Assembly (NCBI RefSeq): GCF_027913035.1
Contig: NZ_CP115775.1
Coordinates: forward strand, 1,798,001 to 1,862,000
DNA length: 64,000 nt
From: Paracoccus albus
Lineage (GTDB): Bacteria; Pseudomonadota; Alphaproteobacteria; Rhodobacterales; Rhodobacteraceae
Direction of reading: 5' to 3'
In this document: one piece after another, positions 19,299 to 27,685 of the stretch
Layout of the letters: each line of letters starts with the position of its first letter
Position numbering within the stretch: the first letter of the stretch is position 1
The notes under the pieces: generated by a model
The model's input: only the letters and a program-made list of their open reading frames with translations
Told to the model about the DNA's origin: nothing
Database searches by the model: none
Position numbers and translations under genes: made by a program

Positions 19299-20098
19299 GC
19301 AATTCCGTCGAAGGCAGAACGGCCATCGTCACTGGTGCCGCAAAGGGCATCGGTCTGGCCATCGCAAGGCAGCTTCACGATCACGGCGCGAATGTGATGT
19401 TCGCGGATTGTAATGAGGCAGCCCTTGAACATGAGATGGAGCGTTTCGGGGACGATTCACGCGCCAGAAGCTTTGCCGCCGACATGTCGCAGCGTCTGTC
19501 GATGGCAAACCTTCTGTCGGCAACAATCGATTCATTCGACCGCGTCGATATTCTGGTGAACGCGCATCGCCTGGTGAAGCCGGGCGATCCGCTGGAATCG
19601 ATTGAGAACGGCTTGGAAGAGATGCTGCGCCAGAATCTTCTGGCGGGTCTGATGATGTCCAAGATCGTTGCGAAACGCATGATCCAGCAGTCAAAGGACA
19701 GTGACGATGACCGCATGGCGGGCGCGATCGTCAATCTGACAACCCTAGCGGCACAGCGCCCGCATCCCGAATTGATGGCCTATTCCATCGCCTCTGCCGC
19801 GCAGGATCAGGCGACGCGGGCCTTGGCGCTTGCACTCGCGTCCCACCGTATTCGCGTCAACTCTGTCGCTTTCGGTTCTGTCATGACGACAGAAATGAAA
19901 AAGACGCTGAAGGAAAACCCCGACCTGCGCGAAGGCATCATCAAGGGCACGCCGATGGGCCGCATCGCCGAATCGGAAGAGCTTGCCGATGCCGTCCTGT
20001 ATCTGGCGGGCGACGGTGCGGGCTTCGTTACCGGCCAGATTCTGAACGTAGATGGCGGGCGCAGTCTGCTTGACCCGGTTCAGGCGGCAATGTTCTAG
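19295..20098 (+). CDS. SDR-family protein with degenerate catalytic residues
   Basis: A 267-residue Rossmann-fold protein of the short-chain dehydrogenase family. The cofactor motif TGAAKGIG (13-20) is intact and the C-terminal NVDGG segment is normal. The catalytic tetrad is not: Tyr163 is present, but the Lys expected at 167 is Ser, the Ser expected at 150 is Thr, and the usual NNAG reads VNAHR. It may bind NAD(P) without catalysing a normal oxidoreduction. It overlaps the methyltransferase stop by four bases. Its stop shares a CTAG with the convergent lipoprotein gene. Confidence 0.88.
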   Translation: MSNSVEGRTAIVTGAAKGIGLAIARQLHDHGANVMFADCNEAALEHEMERFGDDSRARSFAADMSQRLSMANLLSATIDSFDRVDILVNAHRLVKPGDPLESIENGLEEMLRQNLLAGLMMSKIVAKRMIQQSKDSDDDRMAGAIVNLTTLAAQRPHPELMAYSIASAAQDQATRALALALASHRIRVNSVAFGSVMTTEMKKTLKENPDLREGIIKGTPMGRIAESEELADAVLYLAGDGAGFVTGQILNVDGGRSLLDPVQAAMF

Positions 20099-20505
20099 GC
20101 ATCATCCTCGGGATATGCTGCCTTGCATTGGCGAACGACCTGTTCGGCCCGTGCTGTTTCGGTCTCAAGCTTCTCTCGCAGGTAATCCCTGCTGCGCATT
20201 TCCGCCGCGGGGTCGATGGGCACGCGATAGCGTTCGGTATCCGTGACCCTGCGCCAGCAACTGCGCTGCACGATATGCGCCTCACCATCCTTGTCGCGAA
20301 CAACCTGCGGACAGAAATCGAGTTCGGTCCGCCGGACCTCACGCTCTTCCCACGCATAACCGCGCGACAGATTGGCCTCTGTCTCGGCCAAAAGTCCGCT
20401 GAGCACCCGATATTCCTGTGTATTGCCGCGAATACAACGCTCTTGCTCTGTCCCGCAGGCTGTCAGGGCAAGAAGCGGCAGAAGTATCGAAAGCTTGCGG
20501 ATCAT
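20095..20505 (-). CDS. small lipoprotein of unknown function
   Basis: A 136-residue lipoprotein: signal MIRKLSILLPLLALTAC with lipobox LTAC, then a charged mature part with four more Cys (ERCIRG, DFCPQVV, RSCWRR, RQCKAAY) that could form two disulfides. I do not recognise a family. The frame opens further upstream at 20568, but the ATG at 20503-20505 gives the proper lipoprotein signal. It is divergent from hemF and tail-to-tail with the SDR gene. Confidence 0.82.
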   Translation of the reverse strand: MIRKLSILLPLLALTACGTEQERCIRGNTQEYRVLSGLLAETEANLSRGYAWEEREVRRTELDFCPQVVRDKDGEAHIVQRSCWRRVTDTERYRVPIDPAAEMRSRDYLREKLETETARAEQVVRQCKAAYPEDDA

Positions 20506-20779
20506 ATGGGCGCCCCGTTTGAATTGTTGCAGGAAGCCTAGCGGCAGCGCCGTGAGACAGCAATTCAACTTTTATTCTTCCTGCTTCGGCGCATTCCAGA
20601 TCAGGTTTCAACAAGCGGGCCTGCGCCAGCACAGCAGCAAATGCACAATACGCAAGCCACGCGCCCCGGCAAAATTGCAGGTATTTCACCGGGGGGCACG
20701 GGCGCACACGCTAGATCGGTTGACAATCCAGCCTATGCGGGCCACCGCAGCTTCGCAAATTGCAATGGTGAGGAAGATC

Positions 20780-21643
20780 ATGGACGACATGCTGCCCGAG
20801 CGCCGTGAGGCCGCCGATTGGTTTCGCAGCCTGCGCGACGAGATCACAGCCGCATTCGAGGCATTGGAAGATCGCGGCCCGGACACTGCGGCACCTGGCA
20901 GGTTCGAGGTGACGCCGACCGAACGCGCAGATAACGGCGGTGGCGGGATCATGTCCGTGATGCGCGGCGGTCGGGTGTTCGAAAAAGTCGGCGTCAACTG
21001 GTCCGAGGTTCATGGCACCCTGCAACCCCGCGCCCAGACCGCAATGGCCGCGCGCGGCGTTCCGGGGATCGGGGATGATCCGCGCTTCTGGGCGTCGGGT
21101 ATCAGCCTTGTCGCCCATATGCAGAACCCTCATGCGCCAGCCGTGCATATGAATACGCGCATGTTCTGGACACCGGGCGCATGGTGGTTCGGCGGCGGTT
21201 CCGATCTGAACCCGTGCCTCGAATATGCCGATGATACGGCGCATTTCCATGCAACGCTGCAAAACGCCTGCGATGCGCATGATCCGGAATATTATGCCCG
21301 GTTCAAGGCGTGGGCGGATGAGTATTTCTTTATTCCTCACCGTGGGCGGGCTCGTGGCGTCGGTGGGATCTTCTATGACGATCTCAACAGCGGTAACTGG
21401 CAGGCCGATTTTGCCTTTACCCGTGCCGTCGGGGCCGCGTTCCTGCCCGCCTTTCTGCCACTGGCCGAGGCGCGCATGTCGCAGCAATGGAACGCTGCCG
21501 ACACGGATGCGCAGCTTATACATCGTGGTCTCTACGCGGAATATAACCTTGTCTATGACCGCGGAACGAAATTCGGGCTGGAGACCGGGCATAACCCCGA
21601 TGCCGTGCTGATGAGCTTGCCGCCAATGGCGAAGTGGGTCTGA
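20780..21643 (+). CDS. hemF: HemF, oxygen-dependent coproporphyrinogen III oxidase
   Basis: A 287-residue cytoplasmic enzyme that converts coproporphyrinogen III to protoporphyrinogen IX using O2, for heme synthesis. Family segments are well conserved: HMNTRMFWTPGAWWFGGG, GVGGIFYDDLN and RGTKFGLETGHNPDAVLMS. The frame runs open to 20372 across the lipoprotein gene, but the ATG at 20780 with AGGA eight bases upstream fits the family length (about 290-300). It ends four bases before the convergent MATE gene. Confidence 0.96.
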   Translation: MDDMLPERREAADWFRSLRDEITAAFEALEDRGPDTAAPGRFEVTPTERADNGGGGIMSVMRGGRVFEKVGVNWSEVHGTLQPRAQTAMAARGVPGIGDDPRFWASGISLVAHMQNPHAPAVHMNTRMFWTPGAWWFGGGSDLNPCLEYADDTAHFHATLQNACDAHDPEYYARFKAWADEYFFIPHRGRARGVGGIFYDDLNSGNWQADFAFTRAVGAAFLPAFLPLAEARMSQQWNAADTDAQLIHRGLYAEYNLVYDRGTKFGLETGHNPDAVLMSLPPMAKWV

Positions 21644-21647
21644 CGGC

Positions 21648-22970
21648 TCAGCTTGCTGCGGCGACTGGCCGCGCGGCTTGTTCCGCCAGAGGATAAAACC
21701 GCAGCATGGTCAGCGCACGTGTCGCATTCAGCACCATTAAGGCCGCCCAAAGCCCGTGATTGCCCCAGAGCTGCGGCAGGATCATCAGGGCCACAACATA
21801 GATCGCCACGGCTTCAAACATGGCGCGGCGCATTTGCGCCGTCAGTGTTGCGCCGATGAACACACCGTCCAGCATCCAGCTGGCGATGCCGATCAGCGGC
21901 GCAAGTGCCAGCCACGGCAGATACTGCTTGGCGTCGGCGCGGACAGGCTCTGAAGTGGTCAGAAGGTCAATGATTGCCGGTCCGAACAGTGCAAAGACGA
22001 CGCCAAGCAATACCGCGCCCCCAACCGCCCAGCCAGAACTGACCCTGACAGACCTGCGCACAAGATCGGACCGCCGCGCGCCCACCGCCTGCCCCACCAG
22101 CGTTTCGGCCGAGAAGGCAAAGCCGTCCAATGCATAGGCCGTGATTTCAAGAAACTGCAAAAGCACCTGATTGGCCGCGAGTGTGACATCGCCCTGCCCC
22201 GCAGCCATGAACATGAAGGTTGTGAATGAGCCCTGCAAAAGCACCGACCGGATCATGATGTCCGAATTGACGCGCGCCAGCCGCGCCAGCCTCTTCCGTG
22301 CAAACAGGCCCGCCTGCCTTCTGGCAGCGCGCAGGGCATCGCGGCAGAACCAAAGACCAAGGGCAAGGCCCGAAAGCTCTGCAATCAGGGTCGCTGCGGC
22401 CACCCCGCCGACGCCCCAGCCCAGCCCCAGAACGAACCAGATATCCAACGCCACATTCAGCCCGTTCTGCAGAAGCTGAAGCAGCAGCACATCGCGCGTT
22501 CGTTCCATCGCGATCAACCAGCCGGTTATCGCGTAAAGCGCAATCGTCGCGGGTGCGCCCCAGATTCGGATCGACAGATATTGCCGGGCCAGCGTCTCGA
22601 CCTCGTCGCTGGCAGGGGCAAGCATGAACGCGCCCGCAAACAGCATCGGATGCAACAGGATCAAAGAAAACCCGGCGGCAAATGCGATTGCAAGCGCGCG
22701 CAGCAGATGCGCCCCGACCTCGACATCATCGCCAGCACCATGCGCCTGTGCGACAAGACCAGAGGTCCCCATACGCAGAAAACCGAACATCCAGTATATT
22801 GAGGCGAGGATGACTGCCCCAATCCCGACTGCGCCGATCGGTGCCGCCTGCCCCAGCTGACCGATCACCCCTGTATCCACCGCACCAAGGATCGGCACGG
22901 TCGCATTGGACAGCACGATGGGCAGCGCAATCGCCAGCACGCGCCGGTTTGTCACCTCTTTTGCGCGCAA
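21648..22970 (-). CDS. MATE-family efflux transporter
   Basis: A 440-residue, 12-helix membrane transporter of the MATE type, related to DinF/NorM, exporting cations or drugs by H+ or Na+ antiport. The start appears to be TTG at 22968-22970, with AGGGCTGAG upstream and beginning three bases after the preceding thioesterase stop; no ATG fits. The substrate is unknown. It is probably co-transcribed with the two PaaI-type thioesterases. Confidence 0.9.
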   Translation of the reverse strand: MRAKEVTNRRVLAIALPIVLSNATVPILGAVDTGVIGQLGQAAPIGAVGIGAVILASIYWMFGFLRMGTSGLVAQAHGAGDDVEVGAHLLRALAIAFAAGFSLILLHPMLFAGAFMLAPASDEVETLARQYLSIRIWGAPATIALYAITGWLIAMERTRDVLLLQLLQNGLNVALDIWFVLGLGWGVGGVAAATLIAELSGLALGLWFCRDALRAARRQAGLFARKRLARLARVNSDIMIRSVLLQGSFTTFMFMAAGQGDVTLAANQVLLQFLEITAYALDGFAFSAETLVGQAVGARRSDLVRRSVRVSSGWAVGGAVLLGVVFALFGPAIIDLLTTSEPVRADAKQYLPWLALAPLIGIASWMLDGVFIGATLTAQMRRAMFEAVAIYVVALMILPQLWGNHGLWAALMVLNATRALTMLRFYPLAEQAARPVAAAS

Positions 22971-22973
22971 TGC

Positions 22974-23474
22974 TCAGCCCTGCGGCATCAGGAAATGTGC
23001 CGTCGCCTGCGCGAACAGCTTGGCGCGATTGTCCTGCCACGCCTCGACATGAACGCTAGCATAGCGGCGGCCCGAACGCACGACCTTTGCGCGGGCATAG
23101 GCATCGCGCGGCAGGCCAGAGCGCAGATAATCGACCGTGAAGTCAATCGTCTTTGGCAATCTGGGGATGGAACCCGGTGCACTGGAATCCGGCGCGATCC
23201 GACCGGCCTCCATATCCTCCCACATCGCGGACCAGGCGAGTTCCACGATTGCCGTAATTTCAAGGAAGGCCGCCGTGGCACCACCGTGAATGGCAGGCAG
23301 AATCGGATTGCCGATCAGCTTGTCGTCATAGGGCATGACGGCGGTCAGCTCGTCCCCGCGACGGTCAAAATGAATGCCCATCCAGCGCATATAGGGTACA
23401 CCCTCGATCAGCGCGTTCAGCGCGTTGTCGCGGCGCAGCTTGATTTGCTGTAGCGGTTCGTTGCGATCAGCCAT
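22974..23474 (-). CDS. PaaI-family hotdog thioesterase (first of a pair)
   Basis: A 166-residue hotdog-fold protein. The family signature appears as NPILPAIHGGATAAFLE, with the HGG turn and a following acidic residue, so an acyl-CoA or aryl-CoA thioesterase is likely. The frame allows a TTG at 23480, but the ATG at 23472-23474, after the neighbour's stop, is more likely. It is paralogous to the next gene upstream, which shares the fold and HGG motif at low identity. Confidence 0.88.
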   Translation of the reverse strand: MADRNEPLQQIKLRRDNALNALIEGVPYMRWMGIHFDRRGDELTAVMPYDDKLIGNPILPAIHGGATAAFLEITAIVELAWSAMWEDMEAGRIAPDSSAPGSIPRLPKTIDFTVDYLRSGLPRDAYARAKVVRSGRRYASVHVEAWQDNRAKLFAQATAHFLMPQG

Positions 23475-23476
23475 GC

Positions 23477-23950
23477 TCAACGCTCCACCGTGAAGGCGCC
23501 AGTGGCCGTGGCGACCGGATTATCGTGATCTTCATCCATCGCCTGCGCCCGCACGAAGGCGACCGAGCGGGTGATGTGATAGCAATGCGCCTTGGCGGTG
23601 ATGCGCTGCCCCGGTTTGGCGGCACGCATATAATCTATGCGCAGGTCAATCGTCGCGGTCGATCGTGGTGCCGAACCATGTGCCAGGACAGCCGCACCGC
23701 TGCATGTATCCATCAGGGCCGAAATAACCCCTCCATGAATGATACCGCTATGAGGGTCGCCAACGAAATCGGCATTCCAGTCCATAACGATCTCTGCCTG
23801 CGCATCGCCCAGATGAACCATCCTCATGCCAAGCGCACGCGCATGCGGAAGCGCTTCGATAAATTGCTGTGCGATGCGGTCTCGGGTTTCTTTTGACGAC
23901 CGTTCGTCCGCGCCATCCTCTGTCACTGTCATCCCGCATCCCTCTGTCAT
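23477..23950 (-). CDS. PaaI-family hotdog thioesterase (second of a pair)
   Basis: A 157-residue hotdog-fold protein with the motif GDPHSGIIHGGVISALMDTCSG, where HGG and the following Asp form the usual active site, and DLRIDYMRAAKPG later. It is a closer match to typical PaaI than its neighbour. It heads the operon thioesterase-thioesterase-MATE. The divergent MerR gene suggests joint control in acyl-CoA metabolism, which is inference. Confidence 0.9.
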   Translation of the reverse strand: MTEGCGMTVTEDGADERSSKETRDRIAQQFIEALPHARALGMRMVHLGDAQAEIVMDWNADFVGDPHSGIIHGGVISALMDTCSGAAVLAHGSAPRSTATIDLRIDYMRAAKPGQRITAKAHCYHITRSVAFVRAQAMDEDHDNPVATATGAFTVER

Positions 23951-24003
23951 GTTCCACTCAAAGCTCTAGCCTCTGCGGGCGCTTCGCCGCAATAGTTTGG
24001 GTC

Positions 24004-24023
24004 AACTTGCGGTAGGCGAAGTT
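24004..24023. promoter_or_regulatory. candidate MerR-type operator between thioesterase and merR genes
   Basis: AACTT-N10-AAGTT, a 20-base dyad in the 116-base divergent spacer. Its length suits a MerR-family dimer bound between promoter elements. The assignment rests on position and symmetry only. Confidence 0.35.
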
Positions 24024-24066
24024 AGGGTTTAGCCTGCCTGCAAAATCGACGCTGTACAGGTTCGGT

Positions 24067-24447
24067 ATGCCCGATTCAGAAGAGTTGAGTTTCAAGGAAA
24101 TGTGCGCACGTTTCGACGTCACACCGCGGACGCTGCGCTATTATGAATATATTGAACTGCTTCAGCCCCGGAAGGATGGGCGGTCGCGCTTCTATTCCGG
24201 GCGTGAAGTGGCGCGCATGACACTGATCCTGCGTGGCCGTCGCTTCGGCTTCAGCCTGGAGGAGATCCGGCAGTGGCTGGAGATTTACGATCAGAAGGGC
24301 GATCGGGAGCAATACGAGGTCTGGATCGACAAGGCCAACAGGCAGCTTGGCGTTCTTGAGGAGCAGAAGGCAGAGATCGACGCCGCAATGTCCGACCTGC
24401 GTGATTTGCGCGACGAAACGGCCGAAATCCTGCGCAAAATGGGTTAG
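24067..24447 (+). CDS. MerR-family transcriptional regulator
   Basis: A 126-residue regulator. The N-terminal winged helix shows SFKEMCARFDVTPRTLRYYE and the wing GRSRFYSGREVARM. A long helix for dimerisation (about residues 80-125) follows, with no effector domain and no metal-binding cysteines. This short form resembles alphaproteobacterial regulators of branched-chain or acyl-CoA catabolism. It is divergent from the thioesterase operon and may control it and itself. Confidence 0.9.
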   Translation: MPDSEELSFKEMCARFDVTPRTLRYYEYIELLQPRKDGRSRFYSGREVARMTLILRGRRFGFSLEEIRQWLEIYDQKGDREQYEVWIDKANRQLGVLEEQKAEIDAAMSDLRDLRDETAEILRKMG

Positions 24448-24514
24448 GCCTTTGGGCAATCGTCTTGATGCGATGAGGGTGGCCACAAGGTTCCAGTTTG
24501 CCGCGTAGCCGCAA

Positions 24515-25180
24515 TCAGCCGTCAAACATCTGGCTCACTTCGCCGCGATGGTTCGAGCAGAAAGTAAACTCGTTCAGATTCGTCCGCATGTACTGGTGGC
24601 TGGTCGAGAGGTGAAAGTCGAGTGTCGGTTTCTTCCTCACAGGTCGCCCACTGTTTCGCGCCATACTTGACCGCAACATGCGTATATCCTTCGGATGCCA
24701 GTAACTTGCAGGATATGAGTTCATCGTTCGAAAAGACAGAACACTTTTCGACCCTCACCATAGCTTCGGCTTTGTGGGTTTTCATCTTTACATCAGGTAT
24801 GATTCCCGTAACCAAACGCCCGCCACGCTATTTAAAAACCATGACGATTGTCTTGCCAGCCGGGCCGCGACATCGCTTTCCGGGGCACTGCCCAGCAACA
24901 TAACCTTCTTCAATCTCAACGTGGCCGGATGGAGACGCCTTGATATCGCGGTTGTCCATCTGCTCACAGATTTTATGTCCCATTCGCCATGCGGTTTTGT
25001 AGGTCACGCAAACATGGCATTGTAGCTCCTTGGCAGAAACACGGTGGCGAGTCGTGGCAAAAAGGTAGATCACACAAAGCCACGATTGAATGCGGATATT
25101 CAGAACCGTTGTCGCTGCGCCTCGATTTGATAGCCGATGGCGAGGACAGCCACAGGTCAGCCCAGCCGGGACTCATGGAG
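24515..25180 (-). pseudogene. decayed IS1595 (ISXO2-like) transposase
   Basis: On the minus strand three overlapping frames give consecutive pieces of one ISXO2-like transposase. The first reads IYLFATTRHRVSAKELQ, VTYKTAWRMGHKI and GHVEIEEGYVAGQ-PGKR, containing the DEx region in altered form, and stops at 24828. The second resumes at about 24815 with GIIPDVKMKTHKAEAM, NDELISCKLLASEGYTHV and KYGAKQW. The third ends with RTNLNEFTFCSNHRGE-QMFD at 24515. Part of a zinc-ribbon-like start (LTCGCPRH) lies near 25170. Frameshifts and lost residues make it inactive. I could not see terminal inverted repeats. Confidence 0.85.
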
Positions 25181-25207
25181 GAGTTGTCTCCATATGAATA
25201 TGTGGCT

Positions 25208-26158
25208 TCAGACCTTTTCCGCCAGCTTCTTCTCAATAGCTTCCCAGATCATCGCGGCAGCGTTAACCCCATCAAACCGCTCCAACTCCTGAAGACCGGT
25301 AGGAGAGGTCACGTTTATTTCTGTCAGCCAGCCGTCTATCACGTCAATGCCGGTGAAGAGCAGTCCTTTCTCGCGCAGCGTCGGGCCAATCGCCGCACAT
25401 ATCTCCTTTTCACGTTCGGTCAGTTCTGTTTTTTCAGGTCGGCCACCGACATGCATATTTGAGCGTGCCTCACCACTGGCCGGAACCCGGTTGATTGCAC
25501 CAATCGCTTCGCCATCGACCAGAATAATGCGCTTGTCGCCTTGCTTAACGGCTGGCAGGTATTTCTGGACGATGACCGGTTCGCGATTGAGAACCGAGAA
25601 GATTTCCAGCAGCGACGAAAGATTTGGGTCTTCCGGCGACAAATGAAAAACGCCCGCGCCGCCGTTGCCGTAAAGCGGCTTCAGGATAATGTCGCCATGC
25701 TTCGCCCGAAACTCCCGAATGTCGTCTAGATTCCGGGTGATAAGCGTCGCAGGCGTTAGATCTGGAAAGTCGAGCACCATTAGCTTTTCGGGGCAATTCC
25801 TCACCCAGAACGAATCGTTGACGATAAGTGTCTCTTTGCGAACGCGATCAAGCAGGTGGGTCGATGTCACGTATCCCATGTCAAATGGCGGGTCCTGCCG
25901 CAGCCAGACGACGTCAAACTCAGTCAGGTCGACTGTCGCCCAATCCCCGAAATCGACATGATTGCCTGCCTCGCGCCGCAGCGTAACTGGCCTGCCCCTT
26001 GCGCGGACCCGCCCCTCGCTGAAGCTGAGACCATCAACAGTATATTGAAACAGTCGATGCCCACGCGCCTCGGCCTCAACGCCGATACGAAATGTACTGT
26101 CTGCATCAATAGCGACCGCTTCAATCGGATCCATCTGCAAGGCGACGTAAAGGCTCAT
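25208..26158 (-). CDS. gshB: GshB, glutathione synthetase
   Basis: A 316-residue ATP-grasp ligase that joins gamma-glutamylcysteine and glycine. The segments [51 protein letters not shown] and [14 protein letters not shown] match bacterial GshB. The frame runs to 26212, but the ATG at 26156-26158 with GAGGA upstream is the normal start. It heads no visible operon partner beyond the spacing to yraN. The IS1595 remnant begins within about 30 bases after its stop. Confidence 0.97.
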   Translation of the reverse strand: MSLYVALQMDPIEAVAIDADSTFRIGVEAEARGHRLFQYTVDGLSFSEGRVRARGRPVTLRREAGNHVDFGDWATVDLTEFDVVWLRQDPPFDMGYVTSTHLLDRVRKETLIVNDSFWVRNCPEKLMVLDFPDLTPATLITRNLDDIREFRAKHGDIILKPLYGNGGAGVFHLSPEDPNLSSLLEIFSVLNREPVIVQKYLPAVKQGDKRIILVDGEAIGAINRVPASGEARSNMHVGGRPEKTELTEREKEICAAIGPTLREKGLLFTGIDVIDGWLTEINVTSPTGLQELERFDGVNAAAMIWEAIEKKLAEKV

Positions 26159-26244
26159 GGCGTAGTCCTCTGCTTTTTGCAGACTTGTCGGACGTTCTGG
26201 CTGACAGTGCAAGCCGTCACGTCCTCTGAAGACCTCGCGCGCGA

Positions 26245-26694
26245 CTATTCGGCCCCAAACGCGGCTTCTATGATCTGCACACGGCCATACTGATCCACCA
26301 GTGCGGCATCCATTCTCATGTCAGTCATCTGGCCAGACGGCAGCGAATCGCAATATTCGCTCGCCGCCATGCAGATTCTGTTCATCTGCCGCCTGCTGAT
26401 GCGATCTGCCGCTCGCGAAAAGTTCTTGGAGGATTTCACTTCCGTAAATACGAACTGGTCCCCGCAACGAAGGATCATGTCGATTTCGCCGGCCTTTCCG
26501 CGCCACCGGCGTTCCACCACTGTATATCCCGCGTCAACGTAGTGATCGGCAACGCTCATTTCTGCAAGGCGACCGGAATCATAAGACGTGCGTCCCCTGA
26601 TTTCGCGGGCAGAACATCGCCCCACATTTCTGACGGCAGACGGCTTGGTCGGCATGGCCGCAGCGACAGCATCAAAATCCAGAGTGAGTTGCAT
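26245..26694 (-). CDS. yraN: YraN/UPF0102 family nuclease-fold protein
   Basis: A 149-residue protein of the UPF0102 family with an endonuclease-like core: [32 protein letters not shown] and FTEVKSS, where the Glu, Asp and ExK residues resemble restriction-type nucleases. Function is not established; links with recombination and ribosomal genes are known. The ATG at 26692-26694 overlaps the rsmI stop by one base. The rsmI-yraN-gshB order is typical of Rhodobacteraceae. Confidence 0.92.
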   Translation of the reverse strand: MQLTLDFDAVAAAMPTKPSAVRNVGRCSAREIRGRTSYDSGRLAEMSVADHYVDAGYTVVERRWRGKAGEIDMILRCGDQFVFTEVKSSKNFSRAADRISRRQMNRICMAASEYCDSLPSGQMTDMRMDAALVDQYGRVQIIEAAFGAE

Positions 26695-27587
26695 CAAGTC
26701 TTCTTCTCCAATGCAAGTGCCAGCTGGTAGGCATCCCGACGAGAAACGCCGTAACGATCAGCGACCGCAGCGGCTGCGTCCTTCACCGAATTTTCAGCAA
26801 GCAGATCCATCAAGGCACACTCAATATCCTTCGCATTCATCTCGCGCTCGGTCGGCTTGTCGACAAGCAGAACAATTTCGCCCTTTAGGCCATCATCCGC
26901 TATCTGGCGCGCGATCTCGCCGGGCGTTCCCCGAAATGTTTCCTCAAACTTTTTTGTCAGTTCCCTACACAAGACAGTAGGACGATTCGGGTCAATCTCG
27001 CACAACATTTCCAACGTTTGCTTAACGCGTCTTGGACTGTCGAAAATGATGCAGGTCGCGTCGGTCGCTGTGACCTCTGATAGCCAGCTTTTTCTGGCGC
27101 CGCGCGGCTGCGGGGCAAAACCTGCGAACAGAAATCTGTCGCTCGGAAGGCCCGATATGCTCAGTGCCGTCAGCGCAGCTGATGGTCCCGGAACGACATG
27201 CACGCGCTGCCCGGCCCGCACGGCCTCGCGGACAAGGCGGAAACCCGGATCCGCAACAAGGGGCGTGCCGGCATCAGAGCAATAGGCGATTGATTTGCCG
27301 TCAGCCGCCGCGCCCGCCAGGGCCCTGGCCTGATGTTCCTCATTGTGGTCATGTGCCGCGATGATCCGCCTGCCCCTAAGTGGAATGCCGTGGATCTCCA
27401 TAAGGTGACGCAATGTCCGGGTGTCTTCAGCCGCAAGCAGATCGGCTGCGTTCAGCACATCCAGTCCACGCAGCGTGATGTCACGAGCGCGTCCGATAGG
27501 TGTGGCCACCAGATATAGTCCCGGCTCCAGATTCGTTGCCTCAATGCGGGCCTGCACCGGGTTCGGGGATTGTTGATCTTCGGTCAT
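26694..27587 (-). CDS. rsmI: RsmI, 16S rRNA (cytidine1402-2'-O)-methyltransferase
   Basis: A 297-residue tetrapyrrole-methylase-fold enzyme that 2'-O-methylates C1402 of 16S rRNA. Diagnostic segments are YLVATPIG, AAEDTRTLRHL, YCSDAGTPLVADPG, VVPGPSA and ELTKKFEE. The start is taken as the ATG at 27585-27587; the frame remains open to 27665 without family support. It is divergent from the penicillin-binding protein activator gene with 98 bases between. Confidence 0.96.
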   Translation of the reverse strand: MTEDQQSPNPVQARIEATNLEPGLYLVATPIGRARDITLRGLDVLNAADLLAAEDTRTLRHLMEIHGIPLRGRRIIAAHDHNEEHQARALAGAAADGKSIAYCSDAGTPLVADPGFRLVREAVRAGQRVHVVPGPSAALTALSISGLPSDRFLFAGFAPQPRGARKSWLSEVTATDATCIIFDSPRRVKQTLEMLCEIDPNRPTVLCRELTKKFEETFRGTPGEIARQIADDGLKGEIVLLVDKPTEREMNAKDIECALMDLLAENSVKDAAAAVADRYGVSRRDAYQLALALEKKT

Positions 27588-27685
27588 GGAAATCCTGCTG
27601 AGGCTGCCCCGCGTTGCAAAGGCGGGGGGTTTAAGAATAGGCTGCGGCGCAACGCCACCGAACAAGACAATAGGGAATCATTCGA

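Noticed and set aside
24973..25236. 87-codon minus-strand frame at the gshB/IS junction
   Set aside because: It lies in a different frame from the transposase pieces and starts inside gshB; no domain is visible. It is a chance frame in the decayed element.
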